This document shows, piece by piece, positions 7,010-16,944 of a stretch of 35,525 nt of DNA (its first letter is position 1; the number at the start of each line of letters is the position of its first letter). Origin of the DNA: Devosia elaeis (GTDB lineage Bacteria; Pseudomonadota; Alphaproteobacteria; Rhizobiales; Devosiaceae); assembly GCF_001650025.1 (NCBI RefSeq), contig NZ_LVVY01000093.1:1-35525 (forward strand), in the 5' to 3' direction. Both the position numbers and the translations under genes were made by a program. A model generated the notes under the pieces. The model was not told where the DNA came from. It saw only the letters and a program-made list of their open reading frames with translations, and ran no database searches.

Positions 7010-7636
7010 CTAAAGCACGACAACCCTGGAATTGAGCTGCACCCGCTCGTAGAGGTCGATGACATCGGCATTGGTCATGCGGATGCAGCCCGAGGAGACG
7101 TTCTGCCCGATCGACCAGGGCTCGTTGGTGCCGTGGATGCGGTAAAGCGTGGAGCCCAGGTAAAGGGCGCGGGCGCCGAGCGGATTATTGGGGCCGCCTT
7201 CCATGAAAGCCGGCAGGCCCGGCTGGCGCTTGCGCATCTCGGCCGGCGGCGTCCAGCGCGGCCATTCCGCCTTGCGCGTCACCCGATGCGCGCCGCTCCA
7301 TTCGAAACCGTCGCGCGCCACCCCGATGCCGTAGCGCAGGGCGCGGCCATCCCCCAGCACGAAATAGAGAAAGTGTGCCCGCGTATCGATGACGATGGTG
7401 CCGGCGCGTTCCCCCGTCGCATAGGGCACGACCTGGCGCAGATAGATGGGCGAGACATGGGCATTGCCCTGCAGGGCCAGCGCGTGTTGCGGTCGTCCAT
7501 TGGTCAGCGTGATGCCGGGCGGCGGCGCGAAGCGCCAGCCGGGGTGGAACGTATCCGCCTGGGCAGGCAGAGCCATCGACATGATCGAAAAAGCCGCCAA
7601 CCCGGCGGCAAGAAGGCGAAAAACGCGAACGGACAT
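7010..7636 (-). CDS. L,D-transpeptidase (YkuD/ErfK family), secreted
   Basis: 208 residues from ATG 7636; an in-frame ATG at 7645 is also possible. The enzyme makes 3-3 peptidoglycan cross-links or attaches proteins to the wall in the periplasm. A signal peptide (about 1-27, hydrophobic core ending ALPAQA) precedes the YkuD domain (about 75-207). The catalytic signature is complete: HGTNEPW (His about 168), then SSGCIRM (Cys about 184). GGPNNPLGARALYLG and YRIHGTNEP are standard. The gene runs leftward just ahead of the TadG-like gene with a 19-base gap, so the two may share a transcript. Confidence 0.93.
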   Translation of the reverse strand: MSVRVFRLLAAGLAAFSIMSMALPAQADTFHPGWRFAPPPGITLTNGRPQHALALQGNAHVSPIYLRQVVPYATGERAGTIVIDTRAHFLYFVLGDGRALRYGIGVARDGFEWSGAHRVTRKAEWPRWTPPAEMRKRQPGLPAFMEGGPNNPLGARALYLGSTLYRIHGTNEPWSIGQNVSSGCIRMTNADVIDLYERVQLNSRVVVL

Positions 7637-7645
7637 GGGCTGCAT

Positions 7646-8123
7646 CCCCAAATGCTTCGGCGCCATTGTGCCGCCCAAGCACCAAGGAGAGGTCAAGCCG
7701 CGTGGTTAACGCTGGCTGCACGGGAAGGGTTAACCGGCCGTTGCCTGGCGGCAGGACCATTCCCGACCCCGCGCCCGGTCATAGTTGCAAGCCTGCAACA
7801 GATGGCCCTGCGCTGCGACAAGCTGACACAGCGAGGCTTGCGGCTCACGCATCCGTGAGGTAACCCAGCCCTGTTCGCAAATGCCAGCCGAGGGAGGCGT
7901 TCTATGAAATATGTAGCGTTCCGCCGCTCGGAGCCAACCTGGCATCATCTCGCACGCGCATAAGCGCTTTGCCTCGATGAGCCTTCGGCCTGTTTCTTCA
8001 GGCCGGCGAACTTCCAACCTCAAACCGTGAATCGCTGAAGCCGGCTCGTTTCGCGTCCGGATTCCGCCTTTCCCAACCCGACTTCAACAGAGGCCGGCGG
8101 TATCCATTCCGCCGGAAAAAGCA
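7646..8123. other. Intergenic stretch without a supported gene
   Basis: Open frames here have poor codon use and no ribosome site. Visible items are two GGTTAA-type boxes near the left end and a small inverted repeat CGGCCTG/CAGGCCG (7986-7992, 7999-8005). It must hold promoters for the leftward transpeptidase gene and the rightward small gene at 8124, but no clear -35/-10 pair can be named. Confidence 0.5.
7704..7735 (-). promoter_or_regulatory. Two TTAACC boxes upstream of the transpeptidase-tadG pair (possible CtrA sites)
   Basis: On the minus strand TTAACC occurs at 7704-7709 and GGTTAACC (a palindrome) at 7728-7735, about 24 bases apart and 60-100 bases before the transpeptidase start. 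TTAACC is the half-site recognised by the cell-cycle regulator CtrA in alphaproteobacteria. The standard TTAA-N7-TTAA spacing is absent, so this is only suggestive. Confidence 0.3.
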
Positions 8124-8384
8124 ATGTCTTCGAACGTGATCGAAGGGCGCAGCGTCGTGCTGCGTCTCGAATTCTCTATCGCCGATGCCGTGCGGCATCG
8201 CGGCCTGGGCGTGGTTCTGGGCGAAGCCCTGCGCGCCTGGTGGGCGCAGCGGCCGATCCATTATTCGGACGTGCCCGATTACCTGCGGGAAGATGTCGGC
8301 CTGCCGGCCGCACAAGCCCCCAATTATCTGGGCATCGGCATCGATGTCTGGCGGACGCATCCCCCCGACAGGAGCTGGCCTTGA
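8124..8384 (+). CDS. Small hypothetical protein, distantly DUF1127-like
   Basis: 86 residues with the strong third-position G/C of the neighbouring chromosomal genes, which supports a real gene. The ribosome site is weak (GGA before AAAAAGCA). The middle (LGEALRAWWAQRP, then DVPDYLREDVGLPAAQAP) recalls the helix and 'LxDIGL' ending of DUF1127 proteins, small alphaproteobacterial proteins linked to RNA and phosphate metabolism, but the match is weak. No signal or membrane segment. It precedes hisS by 107 bases, with a hairpin in between, so is probably a separate unit. Confidence 0.6.
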   Translation: MSSNVIEGRSVVLRLEFSIADAVRHRGLGVVLGEALRAWWAQRPIHYSDVPDYLREDVGLPAAQAPNYLGIGIDVWRTHPPDRSWP

Positions 8385-8392
8385 TGGTTAAA

Positions 8393-8417
8393 GGCGGCCG
8401 GGCACCCCCCGGCCGCC
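8393..8417. terminator. G/C hairpin between the small gene and hisS
   Basis: A perfect 10-bp stem (GGCGGCCGGG 8393-8402, CCCGGCCGCC 8408-8417) with a 5-base loop lies nine bases after the stop at 8384. On the + strand no U-tract follows; on the minus strand only TTT. It probably ends the small gene's transcript. Confidence 0.5.
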
Positions 8418-8491
8418 GTCCCGCCCCAAGTCCTGTTGTCTCATTGTGGCCAATCGTCTAGGAACGGCTCGACTTTCCGCTAGGTTCGCAC

Positions 8492-9988
8492 ATGTCCGAA
8501 AAGCCCAAGCTCATCACCCCGCGCCTGCCGCGCGGCTTCGAAGACCGCACGCCCGGCGACATCGCCGCGATCGGCGCCATGATCGACAAGATCAGGACAG
8601 TCTATGAGCGCTATGGCTTCGATCCGGTGGAAACCCCGTTCTTCGAATATACCGAGACGCTGGGCAAATTCCTGCCCGATACCGACCGGCCCAATGCCGG
8701 CGTCTTCTCCCTGCAGGACGATGACGAGCAGTGGATGAGCCTGCGCTATGACCTGACCGCGCCGCTCGCCCGCTATTTCGCCGAAAATTTCGAAACCCTG
8801 CCCAAGCCCTACCGCTCCTATCGGCAGGGTTACGTCTTCCGCAACGAAAAGCCCGGCCCTGGCCGCTTCCGTCAATTCATGCAGTTCGATGCCGACAGCG
8901 TCGGCGCCACCGGCCCCGAGGCCGATGCGGAAATGTGCATGATGATGGCCGACGTCATGGATACGCTCGGCCTGGCCGGGCAATATGTGGTCCGCGTCAA
9001 CAATCGCAAGGTGCTGGACGGCGTCCTGGCGACGGCCGGCATTATCGGCGACGAGCAGAAGCTCACCGTGCTGCGCGCCATCGACAAGCTCGACAAATTC
9101 GGCCCCGAAGGGGTGCGGCTGCTGCTCGGCGCCGGCCGCAAGGACGAGAGCGGCGACTTCACCAAGGGCGCCGGCCTCACCGATGCCCAGATCGAGCCCA
9201 TCCTCGCCTATGTCGATAGCGGCACGCCCGCCCCGGGCGTCGAAAAGGGCAGCAATGCCCATGTCGTCGCCACCATCAATAATCTGGCCGGTCTCATCGG
9301 CGGCTCCGAAACGGGGCTTGCCGGCGTCCAGGAGCTGGCCGCGATTTTCGGCCTGGTCAGCGCCGCCGGCTTCGGCGGGCGCGTTATCCTCGATCCTTCC
9401 GTCGTCCGCGGCCTCGAATATTATACCGGCCCGGTCTTCGAGATCGAACTGACCTTTACCGTGCGGAACGAGAAGGGCCAGGACGTGGTCTTCGGCTCGG
9501 TCGGCGGCGGTGGCCGTTATGACGGCCTGGTTTCCCGTTTCCGCCGCGAGCCCGTGCCCGCCACCGGCATTTCCATCGGCGTGTCGCGCCTGGCCAATGC
9601 GCTCAAGCTCACCGGCAATCTCGGCGCCACCGAGCCGGCCGGTCCGGTCGTCGTCCTGGTCATGGACAAGGATCAGACGCCCCGCTACCAGACCATGGTG
9701 TCCGAGCTGCGCAAGGCCGGCATCCGCGCCGAGATGTTCCTGGGCTCGAGCAAGAATTTCGGCAAGCAGGTCGCCTATGCCGACAAGCGCAATTCCCCCG
9801 CCGTCATCATCGAAGGCAGCCAGGAGCGCGAACAGGGCATCGTGCAGATCAAGGACCTCGTCGCCGGCAAGCAGGCTGCGGCCGCCATCACCGACAATGC
9901 CGAATGGAAGGCCGCCAGGCCGGGCCAGTTCGAGGTGAAGCGCGAAGAGCTGGTTGCGGCGGTGCAGAAATTGCTGAGCGAGCAATGA
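8492..9988 (+). CDS. hisS: Histidyl-tRNA synthetase
   Basis: 498 residues. It charges tRNA-His with histidine in the cytoplasm. Class II motifs are present: motif 1 region (about 8-60, [15 protein letters not shown] start), the [11 protein letters not shown] segment, motif 2 in [20 protein letters not shown] with the QFDAD that follows, and the HisRS signature [12 protein letters not shown] (about 306-317). Motif 3 glycines are in [10 protein letters not shown]. The C-terminal anticodon-binding domain (about 385-495) has an [18 protein letters not shown] stretch. Motif 2 departs from the common bacterial form, as in the alphaproteobacterial HisRS lineage that reads tRNA-His without G-1 and with A73; this fits the tRNA-His fragment at 5101. 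It heads a hisS-hisZ-hisG run. Confidence 0.97.
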   Translation: MSEKPKLITPRLPRGFEDRTPGDIAAIGAMIDKIRTVYERYGFDPVETPFFEYTETLGKFLPDTDRPNAGVFSLQDDDEQWMSLRYDLTAPLARYFAENFETLPKPYRSYRQGYVFRNEKPGPGRFRQFMQFDADSVGATGPEADAEMCMMMADVMDTLGLAGQYVVRVNNRKVLDGVLATAGIIGDEQKLTVLRAIDKLDKFGPEGVRLLLGAGRKDESGDFTKGAGLTDAQIEPILAYVDSGTPAPGVEKGSNAHVVATINNLAGLIGGSETGLAGVQELAAIFGLVSAAGFGGRVILDPSVVRGLEYYTGPVFEIELTFTVRNEKGQDVVFGSVGGGGRYDGLVSRFRREPVPATGISIGVSRLANALKLTGNLGATEPAGPVVVLVMDKDQTPRYQTMVSELRKAGIRAEMFLGSSKNFGKQVAYADKRNSPAVIIEGSQEREQGIVQIKDLVAGKQAAAAITDNAEWKAARPGQFEVKREELVAAVQKLLSEQ

Positions 9989-10012
9989 TGGCGCAGGGCC
10001 CGACATCCGGCA

Positions 10013-10150
10013 CCCTTTTCACCTCTCCCTTTGGGGGAGAGGTCGGCGCGCAGCGCCGGGTGAGGGGGCCTTTGTTTCTGCACCTGGCCGAAGGCCCCCT
10101 CACCCGACCCAAGAGGGTCGACCTCTCCCCCCAGGGAGAGGTGAAAAGGG
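10013..10150. repeat. Two-armed palindromic repeat between hisS and hisZ (family C)
   Basis: The left arm (10013-10068) runs CCCTTTTCACCTCTCCC, GGGGGAGAGGTCG, then GGGTGAGGGGGCCTT. The right arm (10099-10150) repeats these in reverse complement, with AAGGCCCCCTCACCC and CGACCTCTCCCC down to GTGAAAAGGG. Each arm is itself partly palindromic. An mRNA of hisS-hisZ would fold this into a long hairpin. The right edge (AAAAGGGGG) supplies the likely ribosome site of hisZ. A single arm of the same family lies inside ileS at 28268-28334. Confidence 0.9.
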
Positions 10151-10157
10151 GGCGCCC

Positions 10158-11222
10158 ATGACCAATCCCGCCTATCGCCGCTCGCAGCTCGAATCCCTCG
10201 TCGAGGCCCAGGGCGGTTGCCGCGCCACTCCGCCGCTTCTGCTCAAGGCCGATCCCTATTTCGACCTGGCCGGCGAGGAATTCGGCCGCCGGCTGCTGCT
10301 GACCACCGACATGAGCGGCGCCGAATATTGCCTGCGCCCCGATTTCACCCTCCCCATCGTCGCCGATTACATCGCCCAGGGGGCAGGGGAGCCGGCGGCC
10401 TTTTCCTATCTCGGCCCGATTTTCCGCCAGCGCGAGACCGGCCCCGCCGAATTCGACCAGGCCGGCATCGAACTGCTGGCCCAGCCGGACGGCGATATCG
10501 CGCTCGATCAGGTGCTGACCTTCGCCCGCGCCGCGCTCTCGCTCTATGGCATCGTCCCGCAGGTGCATCTGGGCGGGGTCGGGCTGTTCGAGGCGCTCCT
10601 GGCCCAGGCCGACATGCCCGATGCCTGGCGCAGCCGCATCCGCCACCGCTTCGGTCATCCCGAAGCCATGGATCGCCTGCTGAGCCGGCTCGAACAGGCG
10701 CCCGAGCAGAAGCGCAGCGAGCAGCCTTCCCGCGATGATCTCATCGAGGATGTCACCGCCCGCATGGTCTCGGCCGGCCTCAGCCTGTCCGACGGCCGCA
10801 GCCCGGCGGAGATCGCCGACCGCTTTCTCGAACAGCAGGCGCTGGACGCCGCCCAGGTGCCCGCCACCACGCTCAGGCTGCTGCGCGATTACCTGTCCAT
10901 CAAGGGCGATGCGCTTGCCGCCCTGCGCCAGGTCGAGGCCCTGGGCGAGAAACACCGCCTGTTTCTCGGCGCGCCGATCCGCGCCATTCGCCGCCATCTC
11001 GACGGGCTGGGCGAGGCGCGCGTGTCCTTCGATGCGGGTTTCTCGCCGCGCCTCGATTATTATACTGGCATCGTCTTCGAAATGCGCGGGCAGGGGGGCT
11101 CGATCCTGGTATCCGGTGGTCAATATGACCGCCTGCTGGAACGCCTGGGGGCCACGGCGCCCATTGCCGCCTCCGGCTGCGCGCTCTGGGTCGACCGGCT
11201 CGAAGCGGAGGGACCGAAATGA
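10158..11222 (+). CDS. hisZ: ATP phosphoribosyltransferase regulatory subunit
   Basis: 354 residues. HisZ is a catalytically inactive HisRS paralogue that combines with short-form HisG to make and regulate the first enzyme of histidine synthesis. The class II core is visible: a CLRPDFTLPIVADYIAQG segment, FSYLGPIFRQRETGPAEFDQ, and SPRLDYYTGIVFEMRG near the C-terminus. The HisRS anticodon domain is absent, as expected. The start (ATG 10158) has GGGGG upstream, partly from the repeat. Its stop overlaps the hisG start (ATGA). Pairing with the short hisG confirms the assignment. Confidence 0.93.
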   Translation: MTNPAYRRSQLESLVEAQGGCRATPPLLLKADPYFDLAGEEFGRRLLLTTDMSGAEYCLRPDFTLPIVADYIAQGAGEPAAFSYLGPIFRQRETGPAEFDQAGIELLAQPDGDIALDQVLTFARAALSLYGIVPQVHLGGVGLFEALLAQADMPDAWRSRIRHRFGHPEAMDRLLSRLEQAPEQKRSEQPSRDDLIEDVTARMVSAGLSLSDGRSPAEIADRFLEQQALDAAQVPATTLRLLRDYLSIKGDALAALRQVEALGEKHRLFLGAPIRAIRRHLDGLGEARVSFDAGFSPRLDYYTGIVFEMRGQGGSILVSGGQYDRLLERLGATAPIAASGCALWVDRLEAEGPK

Positions 11223-11911
11223 CTCTCACGCTCGCCGTGCCGTCCAAGGGGCGGCTGGAAGAGATGACCCGTGACTGGTTCGCCCAGCGCGGCCTGACCA
11301 TTACCCGCCCCGGCGGCGCCCGCTCCTATCTCGGCGCCATCGAAGGGATCCCGGATATCACCGTGCGCTTCTACCCGGCCTCTGAAATCGCCCGCGAGCT
11401 CATTCGCGGCAATATCGACCTGGGCGTCACCGGCCGCGATCTCATCCACGAGACCAGCGAGGCCGGCCCCGCCTCGGTCGAATTCGCGCGCAATCTCGGC
11501 TTCGGCGGCGCTGATGTGGTCGTGGCGGTGCCCGATGCCTGGATCGACGTCACCCATATGCACGACCTGGCGGATGTGGCCTCGGACTTCCGCTCGCGCC
11601 ATGGCCGCTGGCTGCGCATCGCCACCAAATATATCACGATCACCCGCCAGCATTTCGCCCAGGCCGGCATCGCCGAATATCGCATCGTGGAGAGCCTGGG
11701 CGCCACCGAGGCCGCCCCCGCTTCCGGCGTTGCCGATATCGTGGTGGACATCACCTCCACCGGCTCCACCCTCGCCGCCAACGGCCTCAGGGTGCTCGAG
11801 GACGGCGTGATGCTGCAGAGCGAGGCCAATCTCATCGTCTCAAAAACGGCCGATTGGTCCAAGGAGCGCCGGGCCGTCCTCGATACAATGCTGGTGCGCC
11901 TCCATGACTGA
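11219..11911 (+). CDS. hisG: ATP phosphoribosyltransferase, catalytic subunit (short form)
   Basis: 230 residues. It joins ATP and PRPP to form phosphoribosyl-ATP, the first step of histidine synthesis, in the cytoplasm. It has the short HisG form without the C-terminal regulatory domain, which requires HisZ. Motifs: AVPSKGRLEEMT at the start; GVTGRDLIHE; the PRPP-binding loop region VVDITSTGSTLAANGL (about 175-190), typical of HisG. It starts by ATGA overlap with hisZ, so the two are translationally coupled in 1:1 fashion. The stop overlaps the next small gene by eight bases. Confidence 0.96.
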   Translation: MTLTLAVPSKGRLEEMTRDWFAQRGLTITRPGGARSYLGAIEGIPDITVRFYPASEIARELIRGNIDLGVTGRDLIHETSEAGPASVEFARNLGFGGADVVVAVPDAWIDVTHMHDLADVASDFRSRHGRWLRIATKYITITRQHFAQAGIAEYRIVESLGATEAAPASGVADIVVDITSTGSTLAANGLRVLEDGVMLQSEANLIVSKTADWSKERRAVLDTMLVRLHD

Positions 11912-12113
11912 GCTCGAAATCGCCCTGGTCGGCCTGCTGATCCTGCTGGGCGCCAGCCTTATCGTCTATTCCGGCACCCGCAATCCCGGTGCCAAGAAGA
12001 ACGCCGCCTCGACCTCCGCCGGTGATTCCGGCGCTCCCGTCATGGCCGGAAAATACGCCGATACCGATGGCCCCGGCGATGCCGGTGGCGGAGATGGTGG
12101 TGGCGGCGACTAG
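11904..12113 (+). CDS. Small single-pass membrane protein after hisG
   Basis: 69 residues, function unknown. One membrane helix (about 5-23, EIALVGLLILLGASLIVYSG) is followed by a polar tail ending in a Gly/Asp-rich stretch (GDAGGGDGGGGD). Codon use matches the his genes, and the start lies inside the end of hisG (8-base overlap), so it is probably co-translated. No known histidine-pathway role fits. The tail is of low complexity. Confidence 0.6.
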   Translation: MTELEIALVGLLILLGASLIVYSGTRNPGAKKNAASTSAGDSGAPVMAGKYADTDGPGDAGGGDGGGGD

Positions 12114-12431
12114 GGCCTTTCAGGTTTAAGCGGACACGGTACTATCGCTCTTTCCTCCCAAGGGGAGAGAAGCAAAAGGGCCGTGATTCCAGCCCAATCC
12201 GGATCGTCACCCTCGGGCCTGACCCGAGGGTGACGATCGGTGGGTGGGGCGCCTCCTCTTAAGGGTGAGGGAAGCATCCAGCTAAACCCGAACCGCTCCA
12301 GACCATCCGAAGACCTCATGGTGAGCTTGTCGAACCACGAGGTCGGGCACGCTGAAGTTTGGGTGCCACGATCTCGTCCTTCGACGGGCTCAGGATGGGG
12401 TCTACTTTTGTCTCGGCGCAGACGAAACGCT
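12114..12431. repeat. Mosaic of palindromic repeats downstream of hisG
   Basis: No gene is supported. A perfect 16-bp stem with a 5-base loop lies at 12202-12238 (arms GATCGTCACCCTCGGG and CCCGAGGGTGACGATC; family A, also at 33764 and 33883). An imperfect palindrome follows at 12312-12344 (ACCTCATGGT, GAGCTTGTCGA, ACCACGAGGT), then TCGTCCTTCGACGGGCTCAG (12373 on), both of a kind widespread in alphaproteobacterial intergenic DNA. Traces of family C/D (CCTCCCAAGGGGAGAG at about 12154 and CTCCTCTTAAGGGTGAGG at about 12252) flank the first palindrome. The stretch separates convergent hisG and gtrA-like genes and could also terminate both. Confidence 0.8.
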
Positions 12432-12821
12432 CTAGCGCCGCGCCCGAAACGCCAGCCGGTCCGCCGCGACCAGATTGGTGGTCATGCCCGCAAGGCTCCC
12501 CGCCGCGACGGCCAGAACCAGTCCGATATTCGTATCCGCCAACAGGGCGACGACCAGCCCATAGACGACCCAATTGACCGCTGCGCCCGGCAGCATGGCC
12601 GCGAAATAGCGCAGGAATTCCTGGCCTTTGCCGTTTCGCGCCGCCTTGTCGGCAAAGGCGAAATTGCGGTTGATCAACCAGGTCGACAGCACCGCCACGG
12701 TAAAGGACAATATTCGCCCGCCGAACGGCCCCAGAAGCGGCGCGACCAGCAGCAGCATTCCCGCATCGATCACAAAGCCGATCATGCCGGCCAGGGCGAA
12801 GGGCAGGACGCGCTTTCTCAC
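12432..12821 (-). CDS. GtrA-family membrane protein
   Basis: 129 residues with four membrane helices (about 7-28, 35-55, 73-95, 100-120), the GtrA/DPMS pattern. GtrA-like proteins are thought to help move lipid-linked sugars across the inner membrane. The motif FALAGMIGFVIDAGMLLL at the start and the STWLINRNFAF motif between helices 2 and 3 are diagnostic. Its ATG overlaps the stop of the glycosyltransferase gene by four bases (12818-12821), so the pair is translated together and probably works together. No third (GtrC-type) gene is adjacent. Confidence 0.92.
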   Translation of the reverse strand: MRKRVLPFALAGMIGFVIDAGMLLLVAPLLGPFGGRILSFTVAVLSTWLINRNFAFADKAARNGKGQEFLRYFAAMLPGAAVNWVVYGLVVALLADTNIGLVLAVAAGSLAGMTTNLVAADRLAFRARR

Positions 12822-13771
12822 GGCCCGTCCGCCGCCCGCGGCGCCGGGATTTCGAGATAGCGCAGCCGCTTGACCTCGCGCCGCCCGGTCACCACGCTGT
12901 CGAGGATCACCGCCGTCGCCCCCAGGATCAGCCCGGCGACGATCCCGAGCCCGGCCAGGATAGCGGTGGGAAAGCGCGGCACGAGGCCCGTTTCGAAATA
13001 ATCGACGATGACGGGAATGGCGATGAGCATGGAGAACAGGGCCACAGCCGAGCCGAGCGCCATGTAGAGCTGGCGGGGCCGCTCCCGCGCGAACAGCCGC
13101 ACGATGGTTTCGACGATGGCGAGCCCGTCCCGGATGGTGCTGAGCTTGCTGGTCGAGCCCTCGGCGCGGCTGCCATAGGCGGTGCTCATCTCCCCATAGG
13201 GCGCGCGCAGTTCCAGCGCGTGGATGGTCAGCTCGGTCTCGATCTCGAAGCCCTTGGACAGGGCCGGGAAGGATTTGACGAAGCGGCGCGACAGCACGCG
13301 ATAGCCCGAGAGCATGTCGCTGAAGCCGCGTCCGAAAATATTGGCCACCGTGCCGGTCAGCACCTTGTTGCCCAGCACGTGGCCCGGCCGATATTCGCCG
13401 CCATCGCCCACCGCCTGGCGGGTGCCCACCACCATGTCGAGGCCGTTGTCGAGCAGCATGTCGACCAGCGCGCGGCTCTGCCCGGCATCATAGGTGCCGT
13501 CGCCATCGGCCATCACATAGACATCGGCATCCACATCGGCGAATTGGCGCCGCACCACATTGCCCTTGCCGCGCTGCGGCACATGGCGCACCACCGCGCC
13601 GGCCGCCGCGGCGGCTTCCGCCGTGCCGTCGGTCGAGGCATTGTCGAACACATAGATGCCCGCTTCCGGCAAAGCCGCGCGAAAATCGGCGATTACCGAG
13701 GCGATCACTGCAACCTCGTTGAAGCAGGGCAGGATCACGGCTACATGATTGCCTCTGTAAAGCTTGGTCAC
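12818..13771 (-). CDS. Family 2 glycosyltransferase, membrane-anchored (GtrB/DPM1-like)
   Basis: 317 residues. The GT-A domain (about 10-230) opens with AVILPCFNEVAVIASV, has the metal-binding region VMADGDGTYDA and acceptor-side motifs in DMLSGYRVLSRRF. Two membrane helices follow (about 237-260 and 270-295). This is the layout of polyprenyl-phosphate sugar transferases such as GtrB, which load a sugar onto undecaprenyl phosphate at the cytoplasmic face. The adjacent GtrA-like partner (4-base overlap) supports this. Donor sugar and final polymer cannot be told from the sequence. The upstream 71 bases are shared with the divergent TSUP gene. Confidence 0.92.
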   Translation of the reverse strand: MTKLYRGNHVAVILPCFNEVAVIASVIADFRAALPEAGIYVFDNASTDGTAEAAAAAGAVVRHVPQRGKGNVVRRQFADVDADVYVMADGDGTYDAGQSRALVDMLLDNGLDMVVGTRQAVGDGGEYRPGHVLGNKVLTGTVANIFGRGFSDMLSGYRVLSRRFVKSFPALSKGFEIETELTIHALELRAPYGEMSTAYGSRAEGSTSKLSTIRDGLAIVETIVRLFARERPRQLYMALGSAVALFSMLIAIPVIVDYFETGLVPRFPTAILAGLGIVAGLILGATAVILDSVVTGRREVKRLRYLEIPAPRAADGP

Positions 13772-13842
13772 GCGGCATTCTCCCTATCGTCAGCGACTTT
13801 TAGCCGAACAATCCTCGAAAAAGTGTAACGGCGCCGATCTCC

Positions 13843-14592
13843 ATGCTCGATCCCCTCCTTCTCCTCGCCCTCATGGCCGTCGGCATGCTGGCCGGTTTCG
13901 TCGATGCCATAGCCGGCGGCGGCGGCATGATCACCGTGCCCGCCCTGCTCTCGGCGGGCCTGCCCCCCGTGGCTGCCCTGGCCACCAACAAGATGCAGTC
14001 CATGGTCGGCACCGGCATGGCGGTGTTCACCTATTGGCGGCGCGGCTTCGTGGCGCTGCGCGATCTGCTGCCGGCCATCGCCCTCACCTTTGCCGGCAGC
14101 CTGCTGGGGGCGCTCGCGGTCAGCAATGTCGATGTCACTCTGCTCAATGTGGCCGTGCCCGTCGCGCTGATCGGCATCGCGCTCTATTTTCTGTTCGCCC
14201 CCAAACTCTCCGACGCCGATCGGGCGGCGCGCCTGCCCTTCGGCCCCTTCGTGCCGCTCATGGGCTTTGCCATCGGCTTTTATGATGGCCTGTTCGGCCC
14301 CGGCACCGGCGCTTTCTTCACCATGGGCTTCGTCGTGCTCTTCGGCCTCGGCATCACCCGCGCCACCGGCAGCACCAAGGCGCTCAATTTCACCTCCAAC
14401 CTCGCGGCTCTGGTGATCTTCATCCCCGGCGGCCATGTGGTCTGGCCCGTCGCCATCGTCATGGCCATCGGCCAGCTCATCGGCGGCTATGTCGGCGCCC
14501 GCACCGGCATCCGTTATGGCGTGAAGATCATCCGGCCGCTCGTGGTCGTGGTCTCCATCGCCATGGCGCTCAAGCTGCTGTTTTTTCCCTAG
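13843..14592 (+). CDS. TSUP-family (TauE/SafE-like) membrane exporter
   Basis: 249 residues, mostly hydrophobic, about seven or eight membrane helices. The duplicated TSUP motifs are clear: GMLAGFVDAIAGGGGMITVP with LATNKMQSMVGT in the first half, and GFYDGLFGPGTGAFFTM with GSTKALNFTSNLAAL in the second. Family members move sulfur-containing anions (sulfite, sulfoacetate, taurine-linked) across the inner membrane, often outward. The substrate cannot be inferred here, as no sulfur-metabolism gene is nearby. It is divergent from the glycosyltransferase gene. Confidence 0.93.
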   Translation: MLDPLLLLALMAVGMLAGFVDAIAGGGGMITVPALLSAGLPPVAALATNKMQSMVGTGMAVFTYWRRGFVALRDLLPAIALTFAGSLLGALAVSNVDVTLLNVAVPVALIGIALYFLFAPKLSDADRAARLPFGPFVPLMGFAIGFYDGLFGPGTGAFFTMGFVVLFGLGITRATGSTKALNFTSNLAALVIFIPGGHVVWPVAIVMAIGQLIGGYVGARTGIRYGVKIIRPLVVVVSIAMALKLLFFP

Positions 14593-14679
14593 AGGGTTTT
14601 ATGCATCAGGCTGACGCGGCTCGATCGCATTGATGGAGCAGGGGCGGGGATAAGCTGGCTTTTTCCTCACACACCGGCT

Positions 14680-14757
14680 GTCATCCCGGCGCAGGCCGGG
14701 ATCCAGCTCGAGATGTATCGGCTGCGGGAGATGGACCCCGGCCTGCGCCGGGGTGAC
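14680..14757. repeat. Two-armed palindromic repeat (family B)
   Basis: GTCATCCCGGCGCAGG with CCGGGATCCA (14680-14705) is matched in reverse complement by TGGACCCCGGCCTGCG with CCGGGGTGAC (14732-14757), 24 of 26 bases identical. Each arm holds its own GCCGG/CCGGC palindrome. It occupies the gap between the convergent TSUP and groEL genes. Confidence 0.85.
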
Positions 14758-14810
14758 GCCGCGGATGGGACCGGACCGCTCGACAAGGCGCGATACCTGC
14801 GCCGAGCCCG

Positions 14811-14842
14811 CAGGAAAAAAGCCCCGGTGTTTCCACCGGGGC
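14811..14842 (-). terminator. Rho-independent terminator of groESL
   Basis: On the minus strand GCCCCGGTG, loop GAAA, CACCGGGGC (14842-14821) is followed by TTTTTTCC. The perfect 9-bp G/C stem with six U residues lies about 60 bases after the groEL stop. Confidence 0.93.
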
Positions 14843-14903
14843 TTTCCGCAAGGATCGTGACTGGGAAGAAACGATCCCTGAAGCTGAACGCTTTGGGCGT
14901 GGA

Positions 14904-16544
<1,641 letters not shown>

Positions 16545-16607
16545 TTATGGCTCCTTGAAACTGTCTGTTGGTTTGAGGGGACGACAAAAAAGGGCGCGAG
16601 AAGCGGA

Positions 16608-16898
16608 TTACGCTTCGATCACGCCCATGATGTCGCTTTCCTTCATGATGATCAGGTCTTCGCCGTTGAGCTTGACCTCGGTGCCGCTCCACTTGCCGAA
16701 CAGCACGCGATCGCCGGCCTTGACGTCCAGCGCATTGATCTTGCCATTTTCATCGCGGGCGCCGGGGCCCACGGAAACGATCACGCCCTCGGAGGGCTTT
16801 TCCTTGGCGGTATCGGGAATGATGATCCCGCCCTTGGTCTTTTCTTCACTGTCGACGCGACGGACGACCACGCGGTCATGCAGGGGACGGAAGCCCAT
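16608..16898 (-). CDS. groES: Co-chaperonin GroES (10 kDa)
   Basis: 96 residues, full length. It caps the GroEL ring. [20 protein letters not shown] at the start, the mobile loop [15 protein letters not shown] and the [20 protein letters not shown] region are typical. AGAGGAG precedes the ATG at 16898. First gene of the groESL operon, directly behind the promoter and CIRCE. Confidence 0.99.
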   Translation of the reverse strand: MGFRPLHDRVVVRRVDSEEKTKGGIIIPDTAKEKPSEGVIVSVGPGARDENGKINALDVKAGDRVLFGKWSGTEVKLNGEDLIIMKESDIMGVIEA

Positions 16899-16944
16899 GA
16901 ATTGCTCCTCTTGGCATCATTTCTAATGCAAAAAACGGGACCTG

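Noticed and set aside
7730..8023. A 97-codon leftward frame in the gap before the small gene
   Set aside because: No ribosome site, mixed codon use and no recognisable features.
8480..10006. A long open frame (over 500 codons) antisense to hisS
   Set aside because: It mirrors hisS codon structure. High third-position G/C keeps the opposite strand open, and hisS is unmistakable.
12114..12431. CRISPR-like array downstream of hisG
   Set aside because: The repeats are palindromic units of different families without regular spacing or unique spacers of constant length, and no cas genes are present.
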